The notes under the pieces: generated by a model
The model's input: only the letters and a program-made list of their open reading frames with translations
What the model was told of the DNA's origin: nothing
Database searches by the model: none
Shown here: one piece after another, positions 46,585 through 59,300 of the stretch
How the letters are laid out: each line of letters begins with the position of its first letter
Position numbering within the stretch: position 1 is the first letter of the stretch
From: Nematostella vectensis
Lineage: Eukaryota > Cnidaria > Anthozoa > Actiniaria > Edwardsiidae
Reading direction: 5' to 3'
Length of the DNA stretch: 64,000 nt
Assembly: GCF_932526225.1 (NCBI RefSeq)
Contig: NC_064037.1
Location: 13,653,703 to 13,717,702 of the forward strand
Program-made: the position numbers and the translations under genes

Positions 46585-49500
46585 TCACTTGGTCCCCTTG
46601 ACAGTGACTAGAGACATATTAGCAAGACCCTCGATCTTGTACTCCAGATCCTTGCTTCGAATCCAGCTGTAAGAGTTGTCAAATCGCAGAACATCTGAAA
46701 CCAAGAGTAGAATATATATTACCTAGCATTACCACCTTTGAATAAGGGATTTGACGTTTTACACATAACTGCCACATGACTATATTTTGCACAATTGTAT
46801 AACAAGAAATACCAATAGATATAGGTACATTTGTTCTTCCGAATGCGGGCATATGAGAATAAATTCTATGCAACGAACTATAAAGGGAGTTGAACTGTTA
46901 GGTAACACTATGAAACTCTGAGTCGCCAGTGCGCCAGGAACCATATAGTATAACTAAAAAGACTACAGACAACGCTGTAGAAAAACTAGATGGTCTGCTT
47001 AGGCGTGGTGTAGACATGCTAAGAGTCAACACAAGGCTTATTTCCTCCGACGAAGAGCTAACGTTAAAAAAATTCAGCGCAACTACTCTGTTTAACAGGC
47101 GTACAACATACTTTTTCAACCTTGTCTTGATTTATAGCTTAAATTTACAAATTCCGGTCATGGCCCATTTGATTACTTACAAAGTCCGGTCATGTCGCAT
47201 TTGATTACTTACAAAGTCCGGTCATGTCCCATTTGATTACTTACAAAGTCCGGTCATGTCGCATTTGATTACTTACAAAGTCCGGTCATGTCGCATTTGA
47301 TTACTTACAAAGTCCGGTCATGTCGCATTTGATTACTTACAAAGTCCGGTCATGTCGCATTTGATTACTTACAAAGTCCGGTCATGTCGCATTTGACTAC
47401 TTACAAGTCCGGTCATGTCGCATTTGATTACTTACAAAGTCCGGTCATGTCGCATTTGACTACTTGCAAGTCCGGTCATGTCGCATTTGATTACTTACAA
47501 AGTCCGGTCATGTCGCATATGATTACTTACAAAGTCCGGTCATGTCGCATTTGACTATTTACAAGTCCGGTCATGTCGCATTTGACTAATATGTTACACA
47601 TCACGACGTCATGATTACTTACACGTCCCAGTCTTGTCGCATTTAAAGCACCCTTGCTCAGGAATCAAATGACTATCCACTCTTTGAATTGGAAGCTGAG
47701 GAGAATCATACAAAGTTACTTTTCGGGTACTTTTTTTAACCAACTAAAACCAACTTCGTGAACATGTCCAACAGCCCGAAAACTCACCAATTCTTCTAAA
47801 TCATTTTCCTGATGTCCATTCTCTTTGCTATTGTTTTTGCCGTTGTCCTTGCCGTTGGTAACGTCCTGTTTGCCGTTCTCGGACGATTTCTTTTCTTCAT
47901 CGGTGCTTTCTTCAGACGCCGTGCTCGGTACGTTCTTCACGGGAGTCTCCTTAATAGGCGAAGATGGCTTGTCTGACTTGGACTCTGCTGGTGGCGAGGG
48001 TGGGGGAGGTGGGGCAAAAAACACGCCAAACCCGACGTCGTTCTCTTTCGTTCGGAAGTCCCACCTGATAAGACACAATCCAACTTTTATATGCTAAGTT
48101 TAATGTTTTACACACCAAGAAATGTGACAACAAAAAGGGTTTAAAGTATCCCAAGCAGTCTGAAAAGGGATTATAAAGGTATGCCAAGCATTATTGTGAT
48201 TTACTTACCTTAAAAGGGTATTATAAAGGTATGCCAAGCAGTACTTTGAATTACTTACCTGAAAAGGGTAATTTAAAGGTATTCCAAGCAGAACTGTGAA
48301 GCACTCACCTTAAAGGGGTACTATAAAGGTATGCCAGCTTTCAGGGCTCTGCTGCAAGTCTTGTGAAGCACTGACCTTATCGTTGTGGCTGAAGTGGTGA
48401 CATCGCCTCTGATCTCAAGGATCTTGCCTCGCTCGACTACCGTCACCTTTGTCCCTTCAGCCTCACCAAACGGCTTTTGCGCCACGTGAAATGACTCGGG
48501 AATATCTCCTCCGTAGCAGATCTACGATAGATAAACACACCACAGACACTATGTTCGACTTGGAAGTCGGAACAATTGGAAAACAATGTTACATAGGGTA
48601 AGCACCGGCTAAACTGCAGAATACCCGTCCACTTAATTGCATTTTCCTTATATTTACTGCCTCGTTCTATGGAAATCGAGGTCTGAAGTCTCATTGTTAA
48701 CTCTTTGTGGACGGGTATTCTGCAGTTGCTCCTAAGCACCAAGAGCAATCAAAAGTCTCAGAGAAAGGCTTGGAGGTTTTCTAAAAAAAAAAAAAAATAT
48801 TCCTTCTAGTAGCTTCATTTGAAACTACACTGAAGAGCTAATGAACTTATTTAAACTTATCCTCTCTATTAGAAAGAGGTAACACGTAATCACCCTTTTA
48901 CAGGTTAAACATACAATGTGACAATGTTTCCTGTTCTAGTAGATGAACCGTGAAGAAGCGTTAAAGGGCTATCTCGCCAACAGATCGTTTCCTCCAAACG
49001 CCTGTGACTAGGTTGAGAAGACATCGGGCCGACAGCTTACGTTTCATGGAAAGACACTCCATACCGATAATTGCGGGGGTTATAAGTATCCTTTGCTTGT
49101 TTCGGGTGAAGACAAGATAAAATGAGACCTCCAGAGCATTTTCATTCAACGGCGTCACGTTGTGTCCATGGTGATGCCATCCATGATTTTGTCTTTTGGA
49201 CATGACGTCGTCACAAGATAAAAAGCTACCCAATGCCCCATTAGGTACTCATTCTTACTTTTGTAGCGCATTTCGGGTCATCCTTTTCATCACGACACTT
49301 GCCGCCGTAAAACTCGGGTAAATTGTCCTCGTCGACGTATTCCTGCAATTCCTTCTTCCAGTCAGCTGATGGTAAAAGAGTGATATCAGATTTTGAGTTT
49401 TTAATGTTCTATGATAATGGCTAAGAAACTACTGTCTAGGTTCAACCTTGCGCGCCAGACCGAGATAACGGCACATGCTGTTCCTCGTATTTAACGTTTA

Positions 49501-52500
49501 TGATAAGGCGCCATGGTAACGGGAAGAGGGAGGGGAGGGGTAAAATGGGCTGCACATGGAGATATGGCAAGAGGCAAAATCCGCAGGGGGGAATAGTGCT
49601 ACGGTCGATAATTTCACAGGGGGGGGGGGGAGATAAGCCAAAATTCTACAAGTGATGGATTGTAAGTCTAAGACCATTTTTACCAAATCTATTTCAGATG
49701 GATAGGAATAAGGTCAAACATGCAGACATATTTTCTACAAACTGATAATTCTATCATGACCGTTTATGTCTATGTCTTATTTTTAGGATTACCTTAAAAT
49801 AATCGCATAAAAGAAAAGCAATACTTACATCCAAGAACTTTGATCTGCCCTCGCGTGTACTCACTCAGAAATGGTTTGACTAAACTATATGCCACAGGAA
49901 ACAAGGCCGGAGCTGAAATACATCGCAGCAAAATCACAAATAAGTAACCATTAATCAGTAAATCTGAATAAAAAGATCCATCAATCAAGTAGTAGACTGT
50001 ACTATGCATTTAAAAACGTCCACATCAATGGAACACAAGCTAGCTCCTCTTACACCTCCATGTGCTCTCTCCAAGAAGGTTCAGTTCGGAACTGTTTGCA
50101 AGAATAACAATCGTACCTTTAATTACCAAAATCTGTTTCCAGTAGCCTGGATAGTTACTCTCATAAAAATGCAAGACCTGAAAAAAAATAATTTCTTATT
50201 CACATCCTTATTCACACTCATAGAGCTGAATACCCTAGACCATGATACCCTCATTAAGCAATATCTGTACAGCATATCATGAGCAGCTGAAGGAGGGCGT
50301 TTTTCTCGGCCATTTTTAGTTTTAAGCCTGCTAACCACATTTTCCTAACGTTATGGTTAATCAGAATAATTTTTAATGCCTTTTTAAAGAAAGCCCTGAG
50401 ATCTGCCTGAGCTTAACTGGCTTAAAGGCAGGTTCACCCCTTCAGGGTACCCAGAGTGAAGTTTACACCACAACAAAAATAATAATCATTTGAAACCCCG
50501 TGTATTGAGTGGCTCGAGAATACAACTACGCCAGGCATGATATCAATCTTATCATTGCAGCTTGTGAAACGAAAAGGGTTTGTGGGAGATGCAAAGATAT
50601 GACTAGTGTTAGACATGATTAAGATAACTTACGGAGTTAAAGAGAGCCACACCTGAAAAGGTTAATAAAGAGAGTTAGAATGCAAAGTAGGGGAATAAAA
50701 GCTTTGAACGTGGATGATAATAAGATGATAAACCTTGAAACTATAAAGAGTGTTGTCTAGCTTGGGGCCATTCCTTGTGTTTGCACATCGTTTCCTTCCA
50801 TTTCTCCCAAACTGAATTTTTTTAGCAACAGGGAATGTATTGCTCCTACCTGGTGTCCAAAGGTGCTTCATTCCAAGGCCTTCCATGTCCAGAATGGTAA
50901 CAACTTTATCAATCCGTTTCCCCAACTGAGAAACATACAAAAAAAGGAAAGATGCTGTGGTGGCCATGAGTCTAGGAAAAATAATGTTCTTTTCTGTGTT
51001 TGTGTGTTTTTATATATCTTTTTATTTATCTTCTCACTGTCTTTTTATGGTAGGAGTTCTCTAACTTGTCATTATTTTTTACTACTACTGTACCTATCTT
51101 TTGAATCATATTTCATTTTATTGATCACCATGGCAGTCGTTAAAATGCCTTACCTTTTTAGATTGGTCTTTAGCAAGCTGCATTCCCTGCTCTGCGTGCA
51201 TTCCTTTGAATCTGAGAACTTCTTCTCTTCTTGCAGAATGTAAAAGGCCTTGAAATAACACTCAGCATTACAAGTATTCAACCAAACAGTCAACCAAACA
51301 TCATCAAGAACAGTGCACATTCTCACAAATATTTCAAAACGAACATTAGCATCTATGACAGCTCGTGTAGAATGTAAAAATAGGGAAAATGCTATTCTAG
51401 ATTTTCTATCATTGCTCCTTTTTTTTCAACTCGTGAGCCCTTGTGCTGGGGAAAAAAATTAGGGGTGGGAGGGTGGGTGGGGGGGGGTGGGCTCTGACAT
51501 TTTAAGTCAAAACCTTTTCTCCCTCCCTCAGGGTATTTGATAAACACTCTCTTAGGAAGAGGTGCAAAGAACTGTCTTCTATACTACAATATCAAATCTT
51601 TATTATACAGCATATTTGACTTTTTCTAGGAGGTGTCCCCCAAGACATAATGCATTTGTTACCTTTAAAATCTATCTTTCCAACAGGGTCAATGAATATA
51701 GGAAATCCTTCCTTGTCATAGCCAAAAAATCCACCAGGGTCATATTTTTCTAAAACCTGAGACAGAGGAAATAGTGAACATTTATTTTTAGAAACCAAAA
51801 AGAGAGAAAAAGAGATAAGAAATTGCAAGAAAAGTCACATGAAATGGGATGGATAGCAAAAGAGGACATTATCTTCACTTAAGATTGGTATCAATTAAAA
51901 AAAAATTAGGGTAAAATTGTTTTGAGTTTTTTTATAAGCAACTCGCAGAATCAAATAAAATAGTTACTATATAGCTTTATTCTATAAGTTCATAGGGTCT
52001 ATTCCCAACTACTAGTGCTAGCAATATGCTTTGCAAATTGAGCTTGAGGGGTATATAGCCATAGCAGGCCTCACATAATAGGTGGGGCACGATACAGAGA
52101 GATTAAAAAAAATATTGGGGGCACAGCCATGCCCCCACTGGTCATTACCTTATAATTTTTTAAAATATTGGGTGGCACAAGCCCCCAGTGCCCCACCCCC
52201 TCGGGTGCCAGACAGGGAGGGGCAAAATGGGGGGTGATTGCCGCCAAAAATTTCTGAGCAAATGTTTTTTTTAGATGAACGGGAGGCTTTTACATGTACC
52301 TAAATATGTATCAAGCATTGCATGTATAAATCGGTTGCTCATTTTTAAAACTGTTTGTATTCCTTTCAGCAATATCGGATGTCAAACCCAGGTACCCCCC
52401 ACCTAGAAACGATTCCCTCTAAACCCAACCCCCCACCTGCCATTTCTGCTCCCCCACCCCCCACCCCCACGCGCGCACACACACTTTTGGGACCACTTTG

Positions 52501-54534
52501 CTGCCTCTAGGGATAAAGTCTATATAGTTGATTAATCTGCTAGTTACTTATTAAACTTCTGATGCTGATTACCTTTGATGAAATTCTAGAAAGGGAGTGG
52601 GATACAGATGCTTTTTCTTTTTAAATTTTGGAATCACATAACATCGATAAATCAATATTGAACTGTTACCTCTGGAGGTTTGTAGTCCTCTAGAATGGTC
52701 TCCAGCCCAAACTTCTTTCTCACCCACAGGCTCTGGTAAAATATAGTTTTGATATTAGCCACACAACACGAATCGATTTTCCAAAACCAACAGCGATTTT
52801 ACCTGTCTAAACATGTCTTCTGCTTGCTGGACATCAAAATTGGTTGCTAGAAAGTAAACAAAATTACCATGAATTAAAAAAATATTGTTATATAATACTT
52901 GATACTTAAAATAATAATTGCTTTACCAGCCAGCTTTCAATAAGAGCTATGCTAAGAATTAACACCCCTAGATAGGTGCAAAAAACCGAAATGACAGTTT
53001 TTCAGAGATGCTGTTTGAAACAAGTGAAGTTGAAAAGCGCCAGCTCACAGTGCAGAGGGAAATACTATGCTTCCAAAGTCCAAGATCTTTAAGGCGTAAA
53101 CCCTCGTTCATATTGGAAAGAGGTTAGTAAGCTCTGTGGTGCAAAGAGCCAAGAATATTGATCAAGGGGTATAAGGAGGGCAAAAAGTACAGTAAATGAA
53201 CAAGAAATCATTTAAAATGAAGAAAAGTTTTAGTTTAGGGGCCTTTTTAGCCCTCCTTTTAGAGATCCTGGCTTTGCTCCTGTGATTATGTACCTTGCAA
53301 CCATTTGAGCAGAAAATAATCATCCTGATCCAACTTCAAACAGCTCCCAATCTTCCTTCCAAGCTAGAAAAAGATAAAAGAATATTTTATCACAAAACAG
53401 ACATCTGCCTTAACACCAATTAAGTGGTAATTACAGAATAGCAAATGATATTGTTATGTGATGTTCCTAGATATGTCTATACAGTGTGAAAAACCAATAA
53501 AGAAAATTATGAAGCTGAATAGGTTCATTGACCTGAAAGATAGGGCAATGAATTTCTAAAAGCTTTTCCTGTTACAGTTTTTTTCTTTATTATACAAATG
53601 TTTTGTGCATGAAATAAAAATGGTAGGAGTTATCTTATATTGAAATGGATTTGAATGTTAACTGATTATTTGGCAATAAGCTGTAGTTATACTCTTCTAA
53701 AGCTCATTTGTGCCTTTTTTGTGGTATTCAGCTCATTTAACATATGCAACCTCTTTTATCATATTTTCTTTCCTTTTTTCTTATTCCCTATGAAGGATTT
53801 TCTAGACTAACTAATCACAAATATTTCTAGATATAGTATTCAAAACATCCTGTCTTAAAGCCAAATCACTTCAAAATTATATTCTCTTCAGCTAGAAAAA
53901 TCCTTATTTGGACATTGTAAAAAAGTGAAAATGGGAATGAAAAGAAAAAGACTTAAACATAGTTGAAAGTCTGAATGCTATAAAAAGGACTCCTTACCTT
54001 TTTTCCCAGGCAAAAACCGGAACAATATTGTGTATCTATTACAATGCCCCTATTTTGACAATTGAAAACTTTAAGCATATGTTTTGCATTTTCTAAACTG
54101 GCTATTCCTGGGGGTTCTAAGTCAATTCACATTAACAAGGACATGTAAAACAAACTTCGATTGCCATTTATGTTTTAGCATTATTTAGGGTTTATACCAG
54201 GAGCTATGGTTTAATTGTGATCATCGAGAGCCTAGGGGATTTGCCGCGAGTTTAAAAATTCATGCCTCATTTGTCAGAGTCGAACATGATAATGAGAAGT
54301 AACATAGTCAACTAAAATCACGTTCAGGTAGAATTGAAGTTAAAAATCCTAAAAACCAAATAAAGAAACATAAAAACAGTTATGCTATAGGCGATGCCAT
54401 AAGAAAATACTATGTAAATTGCAGAAATCAAGCGGTAAAATAATAACAACAATTTTATCACCCTGAAACATTCTTACCTGAGACAACGTCTCCCGTTGAT
54501 TTTCATCCAAGTCTTTGATATTTCGAATCATCAT
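46585..54534 (-). CDS. SEC14-like protein (CRAL-TRIO plus GOLD)
   Basis: Fifteen exons on the minus strand: 54534-54478, 53363-53294, 52846-52803, 52732-52670, 51756-51663, 51248-51154, 50925-50850, 50652-50633, 50177-50117, 49912-49829, 49365-49259, 48521-48376, 48064-47788, 47695-47623 and 46694-46585. All phases agree, giving 458 residues. CRAL-TRIO-N covers residues 1-78 ([23 protein letters not shown]). The CRAL-TRIO lipid pocket covers about 79-250 ([58 protein letters not shown]). The GOLD domain covers about 258-458 ([32 protein letters not shown]). This is the SEC14L1-4 family, cytosolic carriers of phosphoinositides or tocopherol-like lipids. Unusual: a Pro-rich then acidic, Lys/Asn-rich insert of about 75 residues in the GOLD domain (exon 13). 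An in-frame stop lies upstream of the first ATG. Confidence 0.94.
47152..47600. repeat. 31-bp repeat, about 14 copies, each carrying a 5' splice site (SEC14-like intron 14)
   Basis: On the minus strand each unit reads AAATGCGACATGACCGGACT then TTGTAAGTAATC. It is a copy of the real end of exon 14 (AAATGCGACAAGACTGGGAC, then GT and the donor GTAAGTAATC). The array directly follows the genuine donor at 47622. Most units keep GTAAGT intact. Confidence 0.93.
48120..48385. repeat. Roughly 50-65-bp repeat, 4 copies, at the donor of SEC14-like exon 12
   Basis: On the minus strand, after the exon 12 donor (ATAAG/GTCAGT), three further donor-like junctions follow: TTTAAG/GTGAGT, TTTTCAG/GTAAGT and TTTTAAG/GTAAGT. 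Each is preceded by GGCATACCTTTATA and a short pyrimidine tract. Each unit thus resembles a miniature GT...AG intron. Confidence 0.85.
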
Positions 54535-56303
54535 ATCACCCAAATGGTTTAATATTTGTCTAGATGCAGCTTTGTTCTTGCATGGCGTTATTTGTTAGGG
54601 GAATCGGAAAAAAACGAATCTAAGAGATGCTTCACACGATTGCAGACTTCCCGCTACCATTCCATTCGATCCTTATAAATCATGCACTGCGAGGGCATCA
54701 CCTGTCAAATATCCACAGGGGAGGGGTGAGGAGATTTGTACTGTGCTTTTTTGTTGTCCGCTGACCGCTACATGGTCGATACTACTGATGAGATAAAATT
54801 CAACAAACATAAAATCATGATGCATATTGAATAAAAATATACAACTTGCAAATTCAGAAGACGATACAGGTAGCGTAGGCAGGGGGGGCAGGTGATGCGC
54901 CCCCTCCCGACCACAAAAATCTTATTGAAAAATTGTTTTGATAGCCAAATCATATTCATGTCTAAGAGCTCAATTTATATCCTCAAGCACCATGAAAATT
55001 GCTTCACTGAAAATGATACAAAATAATGTAGAGGCGGGGGTAACTTTGGCCTCATAAGCCTCCCCACCCCACCTATCCAGAAAAATTGATTTGGTTGATA
55101 AAAATTTACCGATTTCAATTGACCCCTCCCCCTTTTTTAGTCTCGGGTTAATGGTTACCTAAAGAAATCAAGGATCCTCATCTATCCGCCGTGAGAGTCA
55201 CATTCTGCCAGTCTGCTGTCTGTACCCTTATTGCGAGAGAAGCTCTCGCCAAGAAAGAAACAAACGTGTATAAAGGTATTTCAGACTAAGTGACAATGAC
55301 GAATAGCCATGAAATAAAATCTCCGTAAGTACACTTTGTTTTTTTTATGAACAGCATCGCTGCAAAATCTGGTAAAGTAACACTAATATCAAGATATCAT
55401 GCACTATTTTCTACTGGCTTATCCTTCTTCGGTTCGATATAATACGTATGGTTTTACTATCGTACGAATTCTTTTGTTTATACTATTGGTATTGTTACTG
55501 TCATTTGATATGTTTTAAGGTCAAGTTATGTCAGTTGATAAAACTGATAGAGTTGTTAAACTGTGCAAATTAATTTTTAAGAGGCTCATTAGCGATTGTC
55601 TGGTATTATATATCCACATCGATCATCGGACGAATGGCGTTTTGCAAACCTATCATGTGCAATTTCCCTTATTTTGATGTGATTTTCTTTTATAACATTT
55701 TGATGTTCACCACCAACACTTCTGCAAGTCCGTCGTAAGAAATGACAAACAATCGACAACGAAAGAGCACTCCTCTGTTATGACTAAATCAATAAGTTAA
55801 GTGTAGTTTGCTTCTTCTTTGTCACTTCAATGTCTACTCTCGTTGAATAACTTTAAAAATGTGTTCATGTTTCAATTGTTTCATGATTACCTTAGATAAT
55901 TTTATAGTTGGATCGAGAAATATCGCGACTTCTTTTCGAGTTTTTACCTATCTTATTAATTTAATCCTTTCTACTTCCTCTTACACAGTTTTGCAAGGAT
56001 ATAGGGATATAGTAAAAGAAACGTAATAATGGCGATCTAATACTCAACATCTCTACGCTTGGAAGAACATTGCATAAAAGCACAAATAATGTATTCAGTC
56101 ATGTAATATTTGTTCAAATGTACGACCTCTTGTAAAATGCTGATGATATCGTATGTTCGCTCTGGACAATAATTGCAGGGGGCTCGCTTCATCCGAACCG
56201 AAGTTTGTTTGGTTAGAAGTATTTGGCTTTTATAACTTTAGGGTTGATTATAACCCCTATTCATTATTCCATTTAGCAGCAAACACACATCGCATAAACA
56301 ACA
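54535..56303. other. Divergent intergenic region between SEC14-like and UNC93A-like genes
   Basis: No gene recognised. A repeat-like stretch at about 54885-55140 has G-rich and C-rich ends and may be a decayed MITE. The short minus-strand frame at 54768-54959 has no family signal. Promoters of both flanking genes must lie here but were not identified. Confidence 0.45.
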
Positions 56304-59300
56304 ATGGCGGATGAAAATAACGAACTCCCCGTCGACGAAAAAGAACGGCTTACAGCTAGTGACAACATGATGGAAAGCCAAGCACCGGACAATGCGAAAC
56401 CCAGCGAGGATGGAATGGAGGAAGTCATTATAAGAGATACGGATGAAAAGCCTCAAGACCATCCCGCTTCAAAGAAAGAAGAACTGAGGATTATGAAAAA
56501 TGTCCTTGTAGTCAGCCTTGGGTTCCTGTTTATATTTACGGCGTTTCAATCGCTTCAGAATCTTCAAAGCAGTTTAAACCCTGACCAGGGTCTTGGACTT
56601 GCAAGTTTAAGTGTTGTGTACGCAGCTCTTATCTTATCTTGCATACTGGTACCCCCATACATGATCGGAAGGCTTGGTTGTAAGTGGACCCTAGTCATAT
56701 CGATGTTTGCCTATGTTCTCTATACAGTGGCGAACTACTATGCCCGTTGGGGAACAATGATACCGGCTTCTATACTACTTGGTAAGTACAAAAGATACGC
56801 TATTATTGTTTTGTTCGGCAGACGTTGGCATATTTGTTTATTGAATAATGTCAACTCCTTGATGATTTTTTTTGTGATTTCTTTATATTTAGAGTATAGT
56901 CCCTCGCAGTCGCCCTTGATCCGTCACACTAGGCGGCCAGCCTAGCCTGACAGTCCAGCTGCGAGGAAGACTATGATTAGAGTTGCTTGTAAACAGATAC
57001 CGCGTCTGTTTACGTTAGGTTTATGACGGAGAGGCGTATCCGCGACTTGTTGTTTTAAGCACGCATTCGAAAATCGAGCATACCGTAAATGATTTTCTTT
57101 TTTATAAGCCTCGTTTCTGCCTTCGTGTTATCCTCCCCACCAATTGAGACACAAATTCCCTCGAATGGATGCATCGTGTCAAACACGCAAAATTCTCGCG
57201 AGCTTTTTATCAACAAGACCCTAACAAACGAGACGTATGCAGTAGATGTTACCGCCTCTCCCAGGTAATGACCCCCTAATGGTCGCTGTTGTCCTTGCCT
57301 TAGCTGCTTCCTCCATTCCCTAGTGGTGACCCCCTGATGGTCGTTGTTGTCTTTGCATTAGGTGCTTCCTCCACCCCCTAAAGGCGAAACCCTGATGGTC
57401 GTTGATGTCTTTACTATTGCTGCTCCCTTGGTTACCTCTAATGGTCGCTGTTGTCTTTGCCTTCCTCCTCTCCCTAATGGTTGTTGCTATCTTTGTCCTA
57501 GGTGCTTCCGCCGCTCCCTTGTGGGCCTCCAAGTGTACGTACCTTTCCACCTCAGGCATACGTCTGGCAGAGATCACGGGACAGGCCCAGGAAGCCATCG
57601 TTACACGCTTCTTCGGCATCTTCTTTCTCATCTTCCAGAGCGGGCAAATCTGGGGGAATTTGATCTCATCCCTTGTGCTCGGACAAAAAGGCCCGGACAT
57701 TTTCCGAGAAGATGCCAATGAGGTGTGCGGAGTCAACTTCTGCGGGGATCCGCCCAAAGACCTCAATATGACGGGTAATGAGAGTTTTAGCCTTATTTTC
57801 ACTAGCGAAATAAGCGGAGACATAGAATGGAGATTGTTTTAAGATGCTTATTGCGCGTGTGAAAATTCAGCGCAAAAGAAAACAAGCGGAAAGGAAAGAA
57901 CGTATCCTACGTATAGCAAGCCTAAAAGGTAAAAAAAAATAAGCGAGTTGGCAACGCTCAAAGTGGTGGCAAATGGCTTATCGTCTTATCTTAAAGGGTA
58001 TGCAATTCCATTGATTCTGCTATTCCTCAGAATTTTCACTTTTACAGTAGACCACTGTAAGTTTTATTGAAACTCCCCCCCTCGAGCATTTATCAACTTT
58101 GATTGTATTTTGATTGGATTAAGATAGTGACTTATTTTCTCGAGCTAATGACTTTAGAATTTGGGAAAACCGTTCCGTCATTTAAGTGAATATGTTTGAC
58201 CCCCCCCCCCACCCCCACCACCAATACCCTGCATTCTATTTGGCCACGCCCCTGATTGATGTCTTTCTACTGCAGTTAACGTGACTGACACGCTTGCCTT
58301 GCCCGAGTACTCCCTGGTCATCACCCTGTTGAGTATCTACGTGGGGTGTGGCGTGATGGCCGTGCTTCTTATTGTCGTATTCCTGGACCGACTGACGGGT
58401 GATATGTCACGCAAGAAGGAAAGCGTGACTGGCGTGACATTACTAGTGGCGACCCTTAAGCACCTCAAAGATCGCAGGATGCAGCTTGTGTTACCCATCA
58501 CTGTTTTCAGTGGACTTGAACAAGCGTTCATATTTGGAGATTTCACCAAGGTATGGGATCCGTATGTCAAATGGGTAGGGTACGTTCATCAGTGGACTCC
58601 AGCAAGCGTTCATATTTGGAGATTTCACCAAGGTATGGGATCCGTAAGTCAAATGGGTAGGGTACGTTCATCAGTGGACTCCAGCAAGCGTTTATGTTTT
58701 GAGATTTCACCAAGATATGGGATCAAATGGGTAGGTTGCCAATAGTACAAGTAACGGAGTAGCCTTTGTAATGAAAAGGACGGGCTTGTTTCACTTGCGA
58801 GTGGCTCGTTTGTTGTCACTTCACATGGCCTTAGGGTATACATAAAAGTCCACGCCTTCAGCACGCGTGACATGACCCCAGAATGTTTATTTTGTGACAC
58901 ATTTCAGGTTTTATCATGTGCACATTAGGCATCAACAGCTTTATATAGTAACGCAACTGGCGTGACATGACCGTGACCTTTATTTATTGGGTGAGACAGT
59001 TCAAGTTTTTGTTACGTGCTCATTGGGTGTTAACAGATTTGGCTTCATATACTAACACAGCTTACGTGACATCAACCTGACCTCTATTATTTATTGTGTG
59101 ACAGTTCAGGTTTTTGTCACGTGCTCATTGGGTGTTAACAGATTTGGCTTCATATACTAACACAGCTTGCGTGACACGAACCTGACCTCTATTTATTGTG
59201 TGACACAGTTCAGGTTTTTGTCATGCTCATTTTTTATTAACAGCTTGCGTGACATGAACCTGACCTCTATTTATTGTGTGACATGTTTTAGGCGTTTGTC

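Noticed and set aside
47152-47600. CRISPR-like array of about 31-bp repeats
   Set aside because: No spacers; the unit derives from the neighbouring exon-intron junction.
57320-57842. Overlapping frames on both strands around UNC93A-like exon 2
   Set aside because: Shadows produced by the acceptor repeat array and the GC-rich exon.
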